DNA of 64,000 nt from Candidatus Eiseniibacteriota bacterium (GTDB lineage: Bacteria; Orphanbacterota; Orphanbacteria; Orphanbacterales; Orphanbacteraceae), in assembly GCA_029262235.1 (NCBI GenBank), contig JAJCZU010000004.1, positions 1,248,244 through 1,312,243 of the forward strand, in the 5' to 3' direction. The notes below the pieces were generated by a model. That model was given only the letters and a program-made list of their open reading frames with translations, made no database searches and was not told where the DNA came from. The position numbers and the translations under genes are program-made. Every line of letters begins with the position of its first letter. The stretch's first letter is position 1. Below, piece by piece: positions 16,419-25,053 of this stretch.

Positions 16419-17609
16419 ATGATGGCTTCAATCCGCAGGATGAGGGGCACGCTTCTCATAGCATCGCTCGTTGCGCTGGCCGGCTTTGCCTGCCAGGCGG
16501 TCAACGACGAGGTAATCGAATTCGAACGGGACGTCACGATAGACGAGGACGACCAGGTCAGCCGGTTGCTCGGCAGCGGCGCGCAGTATCTCGACAGCGA
16601 TCTTTACGACAAGGCCGAAGAGGTCTATCGCAAAGTCCTTCGCATCGACGAAAACAACAAGACGGCGATGCAGAACCTTTCCTATACATATCGCCAGCAG
16701 GGCCGCATGGCCGACGCGATCTCGATGGATCAGCGCTACGTGGCGAAGTTCCCGGACGATCCGAACGGATACGCGCGCCTCGCCGCCGTGGAAGCGGAGG
16801 AGAGCCTCGATTACGACGGCGCGATCGCGCACATCGACAAGGCGATCGAACTGAACCCGGATGACGACACGTACTTTGCCGACCGCGGATTTTACGCGTA
16901 CAGCAAGACGGACGATGACGGCGCCCGCACCGATCTCGCTCTGGCGCTTGCCAGTTACCAGAAGGCCGAAGAGCTCGACCCCGAGAACGAGAGCTACGGC
17001 AAGTACATCAAGAAGATCATTATCGAAATGGGCGACACCGGCATGATCGCCGACAACGCGCTCGAAGAGCTGGAAGCGGATCCCGAAAATCCGCGCCTCC
17101 TGCGCCAGGTCGCGAAGATGTATCAGGATCAGCAGGACTGGTCGTCGGCCGCGATTTACTACGAGCGCCTGAGCAACGTCGATACGGGGAACGCCGGCGT
17201 TCTGCAGAACCTCGCGCTGATTTATCTTCAGATCCCGGATACAACGAGCGCGGTCCGTTCCTACGACCGCCTGGTCGCGGTCGACCCGACGAATGTCGAC
17301 GGACTCGTCCGGCTCGCCGAACTGCAGTCTTCCAAGTCGCAGCGGAACTATCGGGACGGGATCACGACCGTCAAGAAGGCCATCGACATCGATCCGGAAA
17401 ACGCGCGGGCCTGGAGCGCCTGGGGCAAGGCCCTCGAGTACCTCGAACAGTACGAGGAAGCCAGGGCGAAGTTCGTCAAGGCATCGAGCTTGAAGGACCC
17501 GGTCTGGTCGAGCTATGCTCAACAGGAAATCGGGCGCCAGGATCAGCTGATCGAGCGTCGCGAGAAACTGAAGGAAAAAGCCCAGTACGAAGCGAAAACG
17601 GGCAACTGA
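16419..17609 (+). CDS. Exported TPR protein, possible lipoprotein
   Basis: 396 residues. The N terminus (RRMRGTLLIASLVALAGFAC) is a signal peptide ending in Cys. The preceding G-F-A is not a standard lipobox, so lipid anchoring is likely but unproven. Eight or so TPR units follow, separated by acidic turns (L-D-P-E-N, I-D-P-E-N). The C terminus is a charged helix (LIERREKLKEKAQYEAK). I chose the ATG at 16419 because AGGAGG lies ten bases upstream; the in-frame ATG at 16395 lies before that site. The gene ends at a strong factor-independent terminator. The partner is unknown. Confidence 0.82.
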   Translation: MMASIRRMRGTLLIASLVALAGFACQAVNDEVIEFERDVTIDEDDQVSRLLGSGAQYLDSDLYDKAEEVYRKVLRIDENNKTAMQNLSYTYRQQGRMADAISMDQRYVAKFPDDPNGYARLAAVEAEESLDYDGAIAHIDKAIELNPDDDTYFADRGFYAYSKTDDDGARTDLALALASYQKAEELDPENESYGKYIKKIIIEMGDTGMIADNALEELEADPENPRLLRQVAKMYQDQQDWSSAAIYYERLSNVDTGNAGVLQNLALIYLQIPDTTSAVRSYDRLVAVDPTNVDGLVRLAELQSSKSQRNYRDGITTVKKAIDIDPENARAWSAWGKALEYLEQYEEARAKFVKASSLKDPVWSSYAQQEIGRQDQLIERREKLKEKAQYEAKTGN

Positions 17610-17630
17610 TTTCGCGCATACGGTGATTCG

Positions 17631-17664
17631 GCCCGCGCTCTCGCCGAGCGCGGGCTGTTTTTTT
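17631..17664 (+). terminator. Rho-independent terminator
   Basis: A perfect 10-bp GC-rich stem (17631-17640 pairs with 17646-17655) with a 5-base loop is followed by TGTTTTTTT. It ends the TPR unit and insulates the cysteine desulfurase/mnmA operon that starts at 17690. Confidence 0.92.
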
Positions 17665-17689
17665 GAGACCACCTGTCGCAGGACACGCC

Positions 17690-18859
17690 ATGGACCGGAT
17701 CTACCTCGACCACAATGCGACGACACCCGTTGACCCGGATGTCGTTGCACTGGTCGCGAAAACACTGACCGAATTCGCCGGTAACCCATCGAGCGCCCAT
17801 GCCTCGGGGCGCGCCGCGAAAGCCCGCCTCGAAGAGGCGCGTGCGGATATCGCCGGCGTGCTTGCGTGCAAGCCGTCGGAAATCCGCTTCACTTCGACCG
17901 GGAGCGAAGCCGACAACCTGGCCGTGTACGGCCTTGCCGTCGCGCGCGGGGGACGGATCGTGACTTCGAATGTGGAGCACCCGGCGATTGCGCGTCCGTG
18001 CCGTGCCGCGGGAGCCTCGCTCACGCAGCTCGACGAGCTTCCCGTAGACAAGAGCGGGCGAGTTACGAAGGAGAGCGTGGCTTCGGCGCTGGATCGCGAA
18101 GGGGCACCCGCGATTGCGCTCGTTACGATGATTCACGCTCAGAACGAAACGGGAATACTTCAGCCCATTCATGATATCGGCGTACTCTGCCGCGAGCACG
18201 ACGTGCCGTTTCATACGGACTCCGCGCAGTCGTTCGGCAAGGTTCCGATTGACCTCTCGCACGACCCGGTCGATCTCATGACGATTGTCGGTCACAAATG
18301 CTACGCCCCGAAGGGGATCAGCATCCTTTATGTGCGAAGCGGGATCGAGATGAAGCCGGTCATTCTGGGAGGGGGTCAGGAGGGCGGCATGCGCCCCGGC
18401 ACCGAGAACGTCGCCATGGCGGCGGGGCTTGCCCTTGCGATGAAGAAGGCCGCGGACAATCTGCCGGAAGAAAGCAAACGGCTTCGTGAAGTGCGTGATA
18501 CGTTTGAAGCCGGCCTGGTCAGGAAGGTGGGCGGCGTGCATGTCGTCGGCCGCGATGTCGACCGTCTGCCCGGCACGAGCTGCGTTCTGTTCGAGGGCGT
18601 CATGGGTTTCGAGCTGGGGACGGCGCTCGATGAACGCGGGTACGAAGTTTCGACCGGATCCGCGTGCCACTCCGGGTCGCCCGCACCGTCCTCCACGCTG
18701 ATCGCGATGGGCGTCGACCCGTTGCTGGCCCTCGGCATGGTGCGTGTGGGCTTCGGGCACGCGAACACGCAGGACCATGCGAACGGTCTCGTGGATGCCG
18801 TAGCCGACTCCGTCAAACAACTGCGCGCCCTCGGCGCTCCGCGCGAGGTGAACCGATGA
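17690..18859 (+). CDS. Cysteine desulfurase (NifS/IscS family)
   Basis: 389 residues, normal length. This PLP enzyme removes sulfur from cysteine to give a protein-bound persulfide. The start Y-L-D-H-N-A-T-T-P is the family N terminus. The PLP lysine lies in G-H-K-C-Y-A-P-K-G (Lys203). The catalytic Cys lies in S-T-G-S-A-C-H-S-G (Cys326), as in group I NifS-like enzymes. I chose the ATG at 17690; GCAGGA is seven bases upstream. Its stop overlaps the mnmA start as ATGA, so the persulfide is probably passed to MnmA for tRNA thiolation. No iscU or nifU scaffold is next to it. Confidence 0.93.
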   Translation: MDRIYLDHNATTPVDPDVVALVAKTLTEFAGNPSSAHASGRAAKARLEEARADIAGVLACKPSEIRFTSTGSEADNLAVYGLAVARGGRIVTSNVEHPAIARPCRAAGASLTQLDELPVDKSGRVTKESVASALDREGAPAIALVTMIHAQNETGILQPIHDIGVLCREHDVPFHTDSAQSFGKVPIDLSHDPVDLMTIVGHKCYAPKGISILYVRSGIEMKPVILGGGQEGGMRPGTENVAMAAGLALAMKKAADNLPEESKRLREVRDTFEAGLVRKVGGVHVVGRDVDRLPGTSCVLFEGVMGFELGTALDERGYEVSTGSACHSGSPAPSSTLIAMGVDPLLALGMVRVGFGHANTQDHANGLVDAVADSVKQLRALGAPREVNR

Positions 18860-19998
18860 TCCCGATCTCCGGAAAGAATTTCATGCCACCGACCGGCGCC
18901 CGCGTTGCCGTTGCGATGAGCGGCGGTGTCGACAGCGCGGTGGCGGCGCTTCTGATGGTGAGAGCGGGCCACAAGGTCACGGGCGTCACGCTGAAGCTCT
19001 GGTGTTCCGACACGCACCCCGAGCGCGAAACGGAAAAAGCGTGCTGTTCGCGTGAAGCGATCGACGACGCGGCTTCGACCGCGGCACGGCTCGGGTTTCC
19101 GCATCATGTGTGGGATTTCAGCGCCGAGTTTCAGAAAGCGGTCATCACGCCGTTCCGTGAAACGTATTTCTCGGGGCGGACGCCGAACCCGTGTGTGGAC
19201 TGCAATCGCAACGTTCGCTTTACTACTTTATACGACAAGCTGCGCGCCGCCGGATTCGACTACCTCGTTACCGGACACTACGCGCGCGTGCTCTACCAGG
19301 ACGGAGAGCCGCAGCTTTTCAACGGTGTCGATCCGAAGAAAGATCAGAGCTACGTGCTCTGGGGAATCGGCCCCGATGCGCTCGCCCATACGTGTTTTCC
19401 GCTCGGAGACCTCGTGAAGAGCGAGGTGCGCGCGCTGGCGGCCGAAGCCGGCATCCCGGTTGCGGACAAGGAAGAGAGCCAGGACATCTGCTTCATTCCC
19501 GACAACAACCTCGGCGGGTTTCTCGGCGTTCTCGAGCAGGGCGACATTCTGCTGACGGACGGTACGAAGGTCGGCACGCATACCGGCGCTGCCCAGTTCA
19601 CGATCGGGCAGCGGCGCGGACTCGGTGTCGGCGGCGGCGACGAGCCGCTTTACGTGACGCGGATCGACGCGATTCGGAATCTTGTCTATATCGGGCCGGA
19701 GGAAGAGCTTTACGCTTCGGGCGCGGTTCTCGGCGAAGTGTCGCTTCTCGTGGATCCGGCGACTCTTGCGAGCTACGACCTCGACGTCAAGATCCGCTAC
19801 AAGCACAATGCCGCGGCGGGGCATGCCGCGATCGACGCCGACGGGCGCGCCAGGGTCCGGTTCACGGAGCCGCAGAAGGCAATCACGCCCGGGCAGTCGG
19901 CCGTTTTCTTCGACGGGGACCGGCTTCTGGGCGGCGGCGTGATCGACGAGGCCATTCCGCTCGTTCCGGCCGCCGCAGCGCCCCTCGAAGGGGCGTAA
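18856..19998 (+). CDS. mnmA: tRNA-specific 2-thiouridylase MnmA
   Basis: 380 residues. MnmA makes the 2-thio group of s2U34 in Lys, Glu and Gln tRNAs, using ATP and sulfur from a desulfurase. The PP-loop S-G-G-V-D-S is at 22-27. The first catalytic Cys lies in N-P-C-V-D-C-N (~113) and the second in Q-D-I-C-F-I-P (~212); G-T-H-x-G and I-G-Q-R-R-G-L follow in the C-terminal half. It starts at 18856, overlapping the desulfurase stop. The cassette therefore couples sulfur release to tRNA thiolation. An 8-bp inverted repeat spans its end (19987-20019) but lacks a T tract. Confidence 0.95.
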   Translation: MIPISGKNFMPPTGARVAVAMSGGVDSAVAALLMVRAGHKVTGVTLKLWCSDTHPERETEKACCSREAIDDAASTAARLGFPHHVWDFSAEFQKAVITPFRETYFSGRTPNPCVDCNRNVRFTTLYDKLRAAGFDYLVTGHYARVLYQDGEPQLFNGVDPKKDQSYVLWGIGPDALAHTCFPLGDLVKSEVRALAAEAGIPVADKEESQDICFIPDNNLGGFLGVLEQGDILLTDGTKVGTHTGAAQFTIGQRRGLGVGGGDEPLYVTRIDAIRNLVYIGPEEELYASGAVLGEVSLLVDPATLASYDLDVKIRYKHNAAAGHAAIDADGRARVRFTEPQKAITPGQSAVFFDGDRLLGGGVIDEAIPLVPAAAAPLEGA

Positions 19999-20190
19999 GG
20001 CCTCTTCATCGGCCCCTTCCGTCGGCCCCGATCGACTTTATCTTCAATAAGCTGAACTATTTCGTGCAACCTTTCGCCGATTCACCGTCACTCATATAGG
20101 TGAATGGAGCAGCGGGAGAGGCACCATCCCCCCGCTCGCCCGTCGCAGCGCCGACTGCGATCACCTCAATCACTGCTGAAGGAGAGACAA

Positions 20191-21384
20191 ATGCGCAAAA
20201 GAAGCACCGGGGGCCTCCTGGTCGCGATGCTGGCCGTCACGGCCCTGAGCACCACGGCCCCGGCCGGGACGATTACGGACCTCGATCAGGCGCTGCGTGA
20301 AGCCGAAGCGCAGGGCAAGCCGGTCCTCATGAAGGTAGGCGCCGACTGGTGCAGCGCCTGTAATGCATTCGACAAAGCCACCTACGAAAACGATATCGTG
20401 AAGTCCGCGCTCGGCGACAACGTCGTGCTCTGCAAGATCGATGCGGAAAAGGGCAAGGGAATCGGCGTCGCACGCCAGTACTCCGTGCGCAACTTCCCGA
20501 CGTTCATTCTGGTGAATGCCGAAGGCGAAACGATGGATCGCTGGCTCGGGTATCAGGAAGAGGAAGGCTTCGCGACCTCGCTCGCCTCGTCGCTCGAAGA
20601 TCCCAAAACGGTAGCGGACCGCCTTGCGCAGTTCCAGAAATCGCCGGCGGAAACCGACGCGCTGACGCTCGGCAAAATCCGTTTTCACGAAGGCATGTTC
20701 GCGGAAGCCGCGGCGTTTTACCGCCGCGCTTCGGAACTGAACCCGCAGACGGAATTGCCTTACGAGTCGTACATCTTCAATGCGATGGCCTACGGGAACT
20801 ACTTCCAGGTGTTCAGCGCTGACCAGGTGAAGGCACAGGCCGACGCCGTGTTCGCTTCGAGCAACAGCAGCGCCAAGGACATCATGAAGGCGACGTACTC
20901 GATGCACAAGGTTGCGTCGCGGTCGCACGACATGGACTATTATCTGCCGTACCTCAAGAAGGCCATGGCCCGCACGGCGAACTCGACGGACGAGAAGGTT
21001 TCCTCGATGCGCGCCAGTCTTCTCCCGGACTACGCCATGCACATCGAGAAAGATGTCGCGAAGGCGGTCGAATACAAACTGGCGGCACAGCCCGAAGGGT
21101 GGCAGGAAGACGCGAACCTTCTGAACAACTACGCGTGGTGGTGCTTCGAAAACCGGGTCAATCTCGAAGAAGCGGCCGACTTTGCGCGCAAGGGAATCGA
21201 ACTGGCGGAAGCCGGCAAGATGAAGGCCAACATTCTCGACACGCTCGCGGAAATCTGCAACGCCTCCGGCGATTGCGAAAATTCCGTGGAATACATTCGC
21301 CTCGCGGTCAAGGAAGACCCGAAAAACGAATACTTCCAGAGCCAGCTCACGCGGTTCGAGGAGATTCTGGCGGCTCAGCGATAG
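20191..21384 (+). CDS. Periplasmic thioredoxin-fold protein with TPR-like helical domain
   Basis: 397 residues. A signal peptide (RKRSTGGLLVAMLAVTALSTTAPA) is followed by a thioredoxin-like domain (~30-145) with the redox motif W-C-S-A-C in G-A-D-W-C-S-A-C-N-A-F and the cis-Pro equivalent in N-F-P-T-F. The remaining ~240 residues are helical with TPR-like pairs (FHEGMFAEAAAFYRRA; ILDTLAEICNASGDCENSVEYI). Related proteins act as periplasmic thiol-disulfide oxidoreductases; the substrate is unknown. AAGGAGAG lies just before the ATG at 20191. The gene is alone, bounded by mnmA and an ECF sigma gene. Confidence 0.85.
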   Translation: MRKRSTGGLLVAMLAVTALSTTAPAGTITDLDQALREAEAQGKPVLMKVGADWCSACNAFDKATYENDIVKSALGDNVVLCKIDAEKGKGIGVARQYSVRNFPTFILVNAEGETMDRWLGYQEEEGFATSLASSLEDPKTVADRLAQFQKSPAETDALTLGKIRFHEGMFAEAAAFYRRASELNPQTELPYESYIFNAMAYGNYFQVFSADQVKAQADAVFASSNSSAKDIMKATYSMHKVASRSHDMDYYLPYLKKAMARTANSTDEKVSSMRASLLPDYAMHIEKDVAKAVEYKLAAQPEGWQEDANLLNNYAWWCFENRVNLEEAADFARKGIELAEAGKMKANILDTLAEICNASGDCENSVEYIRLAVKEDPKNEYFQSQLTRFEEILAAQR

Positions 21385-21404
21385 GGTAGCAAGGGCCTGA
21401 GCAG

Positions 21405-21449
21405 GGCCGGGCGCGGGAGAAGGGACCCCCCTCAATCCGGCGCCCGGCC
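21405..21449. repeat. 10-bp inverted repeat, possible terminator
   Basis: GGCCGGGCGC (21405-21414) and its exact complement GCGCCCGGCC (21440-21449) flank a 25-base loop downstream of the thioredoxin-TPR gene. No T tract follows, so it may be a weak or factor-assisted terminator. Confidence 0.4.
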
Positions 21450-21485
21450 GCTCGGTCAATTCTTCTGGAAGAAGCGGGACGAAGC

Positions 21486-22106
21486 ATGGCAGCAGCGCGA
21501 AACGGACAAGCCTCGGATCACGAACTCGTGATTCACTTCCTGACGAACCGGGAAGAGAAGGCCTTTCGCGAACTTTACCGGCGGCACGGACCGAAACTCC
21601 ATCAGCTCGTGGTCCGGCTGGTCGGTAGCGAGAACGGCGATGCCGACGACGTGATTCAGGCGACATGGACGCGCGTGGTGGAACGCCTCCCCGGTTTTCG
21701 ATGGGAGTCGAGCCTCCGCACGTGGCTGACGGGAATCGCGCTGAACTGCACGCGCGAACACAGGCGAAAGGCGGGGCGCCGCGACGCCCCCGGTTTTGAC
21801 GGCGACGCCCTTGACGCCATCCCGGGGAAAGAAGGTCCGAACCGCGTGAACAGGGCGATCGAGAGAATCGACCTGGAGCGCGCGATCGCTTCGCTTCCGG
21901 CGGGGTATCGGGACGTGCTCGTCCTGCACGACGTCGAAGGCTACACGCATCGCGAGATCGGCGGATTTCTGGGGATCGAGAGCGGAACATCGAAGAGCCA
22001 GCTGGCGCGGGCGAGAAACGCCATGCGCATGAGACTGAACGGACATGGAGCGAACGGAAATGGAAGAGATGAACAGGGAAGCGAAGAACGATCTCACACC
22101 TTGTGA
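21486..22106 (+). CDS. ECF-type RNA polymerase sigma factor
   Basis: 206 residues. Region 2 (~15-85; F-R-E-L-Y-R-R-H-G-P-K-L-H...D-A-D-D-V-I-Q-A-T-W-T-R-V-V-E-R) and region 4 (~125-180; I-A-S-L-P-A-G-Y-R-D-V-L-V-L-H-D-V-E-G-Y-T-H-R-E-I-G-G-F-L-G-I-E-S-G-T-S-K-S-Q-L) are both complete and regions 1.1 and 3 are absent, which defines the ECF group. It overlaps the next gene, a single-pass membrane protein, so the two probably form a sigma/anti-sigma pair. The trigger and regulon are unknown. Confidence 0.9.
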   Translation: MAAARNGQASDHELVIHFLTNREEKAFRELYRRHGPKLHQLVVRLVGSENGDADDVIQATWTRVVERLPGFRWESSLRTWLTGIALNCTREHRRKAGRRDAPGFDGDALDAIPGKEGPNRVNRAIERIDLERAIASLPAGYRDVLVLHDVEGYTHREIGGFLGIESGTSKSQLARARNAMRMRLNGHGANGNGRDEQGSEERSHTL

Positions 22107-22491
22107 GAAGCAGGCGCTCCGGTCGCTCGGCACGGTGGACCTTTACTCGCGCCGGGAAGAGGATCGCGTCGCAAGATCTTTACGGGAACAGGGACTCCTC
22201 CGCAGGACACCTTCATTGGGATGGAATCGGTTCGTAAAACTGACCGCCGCGGCGGCCGCGTTGATCGTCTCGTTCTATCTGGGTGCACAATTCGGAGGTC
22301 GATCGGGGAGTGAGTCCGTTCCCGTAGTTAATCCCGCAGAGGACCGCCAGGATTCCCTGGCGCCCTCCTCGGATATTCTGCTTACGAAGTCGACGACGGG
22401 CCAGGACCGGGTTCTCTTCCCGTACTACCGGGACGAGCCGGACCACCCGGCGGCCGAAACCGCGATTCTGGCGAAGGAGATCGATCGCTAG
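22060..22491 (+). CDS. Single-pass membrane protein, putative anti-sigma factor
   Basis: 143 residues. A charged, helical N-terminal ~65 residues precede one membrane segment (F-V-K-L-T-A-A-A-A-A-L-I-V-S-F-Y-L-G-A) and a Ser/Pro/Asp-rich outer part. This topology and its position, overlapping the ECF sigma gene by 47 bp, suggest an anti-sigma factor. However, no H-x-x-x-C-x-x-C zinc motif is present. GGAG lies nine bases before the ATG at 22060; an ATG at 22045 is also possible. Its stop overlaps that of the convergent TPR gene by four bases (CTAG). Confidence 0.6.
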   Translation: MEEMNREAKNDLTPCEKQALRSLGTVDLYSRREEDRVARSLREQGLLRRTPSLGWNRFVKLTAAAAALIVSFYLGAQFGGRSGSESVPVVNPAEDRQDSLAPSSDILLTKSTTGQDRVLFPYYRDEPDHPAAETAILAKEIDR

Positions 22492-23432
22492 TCGGAGAGC
22501 CCCGCGAGCTCGCGAATGCGGGCTACGCGTTCCGCTTCGGAGTCGAGCACCCATTGGTACTGCTCGTCACCGTGAAGCGCTTCATGTGTCAATAGAAAGT
22601 AGCGGCGGGCCTCTTCCCCGGCCCCGAGAGCCAGGTGGCATTCCGCGATTTCTTCGAGCGTGAACGCGCCGGCCTTCCCCGCCTTCTCTTCCGCCGCGAG
22701 CAGTTCCTGCTGAAGCGCGAGCGCCTTCTCCGTCTTTCCCTGCAACCGGTACGTCTTGCCCATGAACCAGCGCGCGATCGCGCCGAAAGAATCGTTCCCC
22801 GTCTCCGCGCAGAACTCTTCGAGCTTGCGGAAGTTTACGAGCGCGAGTTCGTACTCACCCTGCTCCAGGTACGTGTAGCCGATATTGTTGTAGAGGGAGC
22901 CGATCCATTTGCGCGCGACCGGGTTGTCGGACGCGCCCGCCATTGCGAGCGCACGTTCGTTCCAGACGAGCTGCTCCCCGGGGGGCGCCACGATGCCCAT
23001 CATGTGCGCCGCGTCGATCGCGTAAAACTCTTCGTCGCTCTCTTCCGCCATCACGAGGGCCCGCTCGAAATGCACGCGGCTCTTCTCGGCGTTGCCTGAC
23101 GAATTCACCATGCGGCCCTTCTCGAGTTCATAGCGAATGCGCGCGCGGGGGGAGAGCGCCCCTCCGATCGCAAGCACGCGTTTGAGCGTCTCGTCCGCTT
23201 CGTCGAACTTCGACTGCAGCCCTTCCGCACGCGCGATCTGCGTCAAGAGCTCGGCATAAAGCGCCGGGTGGTTCTTCTGCACGGATTCTTCGATCGACCG
23301 GAAACGAGCTTCGCTTTCGGACGGGTGCCCATAGTCCCAGAGCTCCTGGAATACGGGAATGGCATGCGGGTCCCATGCGGGCGGGTTCATGACGGTTCCT
23401 CCAGTAAGAATCAAGGCGAACAGCAGATTCAT
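22488..23432 (-). CDS. TPR-repeat protein
   Basis: About 314 residues with five to six TPR units. These include a Y-N-N-I-G-Y-T-Y-L-E-Q-G-E-Y-E-L-A-L-V-N-F unit and the unit beginning W-F-M-G-K-T-Y-R-L-Q-G-K-T-E-K-A, the layout of tetratricopeptide regulators. Two starts are credible. The ATG at 23432 has AGGAG five bases upstream and adds a short hydrophobic lead (NLLFALILTGG). The ATG at 23390 has GGAGGA upstream and gives a plain cytoplasmic protein. It lies 31 bp after the persulfide dioxygenase gene in the same orientation, so they are probably co-transcribed. Its exact role in sulfide handling is not known. Confidence 0.78.
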   Translation of the reverse strand: MNLLFALILTGGTVMNPPAWDPHAIPVFQELWDYGHPSESEARFRSIEESVQKNHPALYAELLTQIARAEGLQSKFDEADETLKRVLAIGGALSPRARIRYELEKGRMVNSSGNAEKSRVHFERALVMAEESDEEFYAIDAAHMMGIVAPPGEQLVWNERALAMAGASDNPVARKWIGSLYNNIGYTYLEQGEYELALVNFRKLEEFCAETGNDSFGAIARWFMGKTYRLQGKTEKALALQQELLAAEEKAGKAGAFTLEEIAECHLALGAGEEARRYFLLTHEALHGDEQYQWVLDSEAERVARIRELAGLSD

Positions 23433-23463
23433 GTGAACTCCTGTCAAAAAGTCGCAATGACGG

Positions 23464-24894
23464 TCAGCGCGACACTCGATCGCGCACGTGTTCATCGGCC
23501 CCCGGCTCGACGGCGCCCCCGTGCTTCATCCAGGCGTCGATTCCGCCCGAGACGTTGCGCACGCTTTCGTATCCCTCGCTCTGCAGAATGCTGCATGCGA
23601 GAAGCGAGCGTCCGCCGGCTTTGCAGTGGACGGCCAGCGGCCGGTCTTTCGGCAGTTCGTCGAGATGCCTGCGCAGATTGCCGAAGTGCACGCGCTTCGA
23701 GCCCGCGATGCGGGCTTCCGCAAATTCCGCCGCGCCGCGTACGTCGAGAATCATGGCGCCGGTCTGCTGCGCGTGATGCGCGAGATCCGAAGCTTCGACC
23801 GAGTCGACCAGCGCGAGCCTGCGCCCCGACTGCTCCCAGGTGTCGACGTCGGGCGCGAGTGCGACCACTTTGTCGAGACCGATCCGCGACAGCGCCACGA
23901 CCGCTTCGTCCGCCATGCGCGCGTCGACGCTGAGAATGATGGGGCGGTCGTACGGAATCACCCAGCCCGCCCAGGTCGTAAACGCGTTCGAAAACGGCAG
24001 GAAGAGCGCGCCGGGAATATGGCCGCCGAGAAACGCCTGCTTGCTGCGGAGATCGGCGAGAACGGCGCCCTTCCGCATGCGCGCTTCGAGTTCTTCCGGC
24101 TCGAGAACGGCGAGCGTCTTCTTCTCGAAGAGCGGGCGCTCGACCCGGTTCAGTCGTTTCATCATCGCGAAATAGGTCGGCGGTTCCGGCTGCCCGTCGA
24201 GAATGGTGGCGACAAACGAGGCTTCGTCCTTCGCCTGGAACGCCCAGTTTACGAGTTTTTCGTATCCCACCGTGCTGCCGGGGACCGCGCCGAGCGCCTT
24301 CCCGCATGCGCTCCCGGCGCCGTGCCCGGGCCACATCTGGAGATGATCGGGGAGCGCGCGGAAAAGCGCGAGCGACCGCCAGAGTGACTGCGCGCTTTCC
24401 GTCATCGTACCGGCGATTCCCGCGGCCTTTTCGAGAAGGTCGGGTCGTCCCACGTCTCCCACGAAGACGAAATCCCCGGTAAAGAGCATGACGGGGTCGG
24501 TGCCGGCCGGCGTGTCGGTGAGCAGAAAGCAGATGTGTTCGGGGGTGTGCCCCGGCGTATGAAGGACTTCGAACTTCAGGTTCCCGACCATGAAATGCTC
24601 GCCGCGACGAAGGGAGGTGTGCGGGAACTCGTACTGCCAGTCCGCGCCCCCCTCGTCGCTCAGGAGCAGCTCGGCGCCCGTGGCTGCCGCGAGCTCCCGG
24701 GAACCGCTCAGAAAATCGGCATGGATGTGGGTTTCGGTCACTTTCCGGATGCGGAGCCCCTCGCGCCGTGCGAGCGTCACATAGTCGTCGATATCCCGCT
24801 TCGGATCGATAACGATCGCTTCTCCCGTCGCCTGACAGCCGACGAGATAGCTCGCCTGGGCGAGGCCGCGCTCGTAAATGCGTTCAAAGAACAT
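23464..24894 (-). CDS. Persulfide dioxygenase-rhodanese fusion (CstB-like)
   Basis: 476 residues. The N-terminal half is a metallo-beta-lactamase fold of the ETHE1/persulfide dioxygenase type: T-H-I-H-A-D-F-L-S-G, H-T-P-G-H-T-P-E-H, the iron ligand Asp in T-G-D-F-V-F-V-G-D-V-G-R-P-D-L, and G-H-G-A-G-S-A-C-G-K. Two rhodanese domains follow. The first (~265-355) lacks an active-site Cys (I-L-S-V-D-A-R-M), while the second (~370-470) keeps it in V-H-C-K-A-G-G-R-S. Such fusions, like CstB of Staphylococcus, oxidise persulfides to thiosulfate or sulfite and detoxify sulfide. AGGAGG precedes the ATG. A TPR gene follows in the same unit. Confidence 0.92.
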   Translation of the reverse strand: MFFERIYERGLAQASYLVGCQATGEAIVIDPKRDIDDYVTLARREGLRIRKVTETHIHADFLSGSRELAAATGAELLLSDEGGADWQYEFPHTSLRRGEHFMVGNLKFEVLHTPGHTPEHICFLLTDTPAGTDPVMLFTGDFVFVGDVGRPDLLEKAAGIAGTMTESAQSLWRSLALFRALPDHLQMWPGHGAGSACGKALGAVPGSTVGYEKLVNWAFQAKDEASFVATILDGQPEPPTYFAMMKRLNRVERPLFEKKTLAVLEPEELEARMRKGAVLADLRSKQAFLGGHIPGALFLPFSNAFTTWAGWVIPYDRPIILSVDARMADEAVVALSRIGLDKVVALAPDVDTWEQSGRRLALVDSVEASDLAHHAQQTGAMILDVRGAAEFAEARIAGSKRVHFGNLRRHLDELPKDRPLAVHCKAGGRSLLACSILQSEGYESVRNVSGGIDAWMKHGGAVEPGADEHVRDRVSR

Positions 24895-25053
24895 GACTTC
24901 CTCCTGTGCCTCCAGTGTAACGCGAGGCGTGCGTCGGATGCGAGTCCGGATTGGGGCCGGGCGCGGCCTCGGCGGGCGGTTGCGGAAACCGAAGGGAAAT
25001 CCTGCTACTGTTTCCCCGATTCACGCCGATCTTTCGATATAGAGGAGTCTCTC

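Noticed and set aside
19987-20019. 8-bp inverted repeat over the mnmA stop
   Set aside because: The loop is 17 bases and no T tract follows, so it was not called a terminator.
22045-22059. Earlier ATG for the putative anti-sigma gene
   Set aside because: The GGAG at 22047-22050 fits the ATG at 22060 better and would lie inside the longer version; both are possible.
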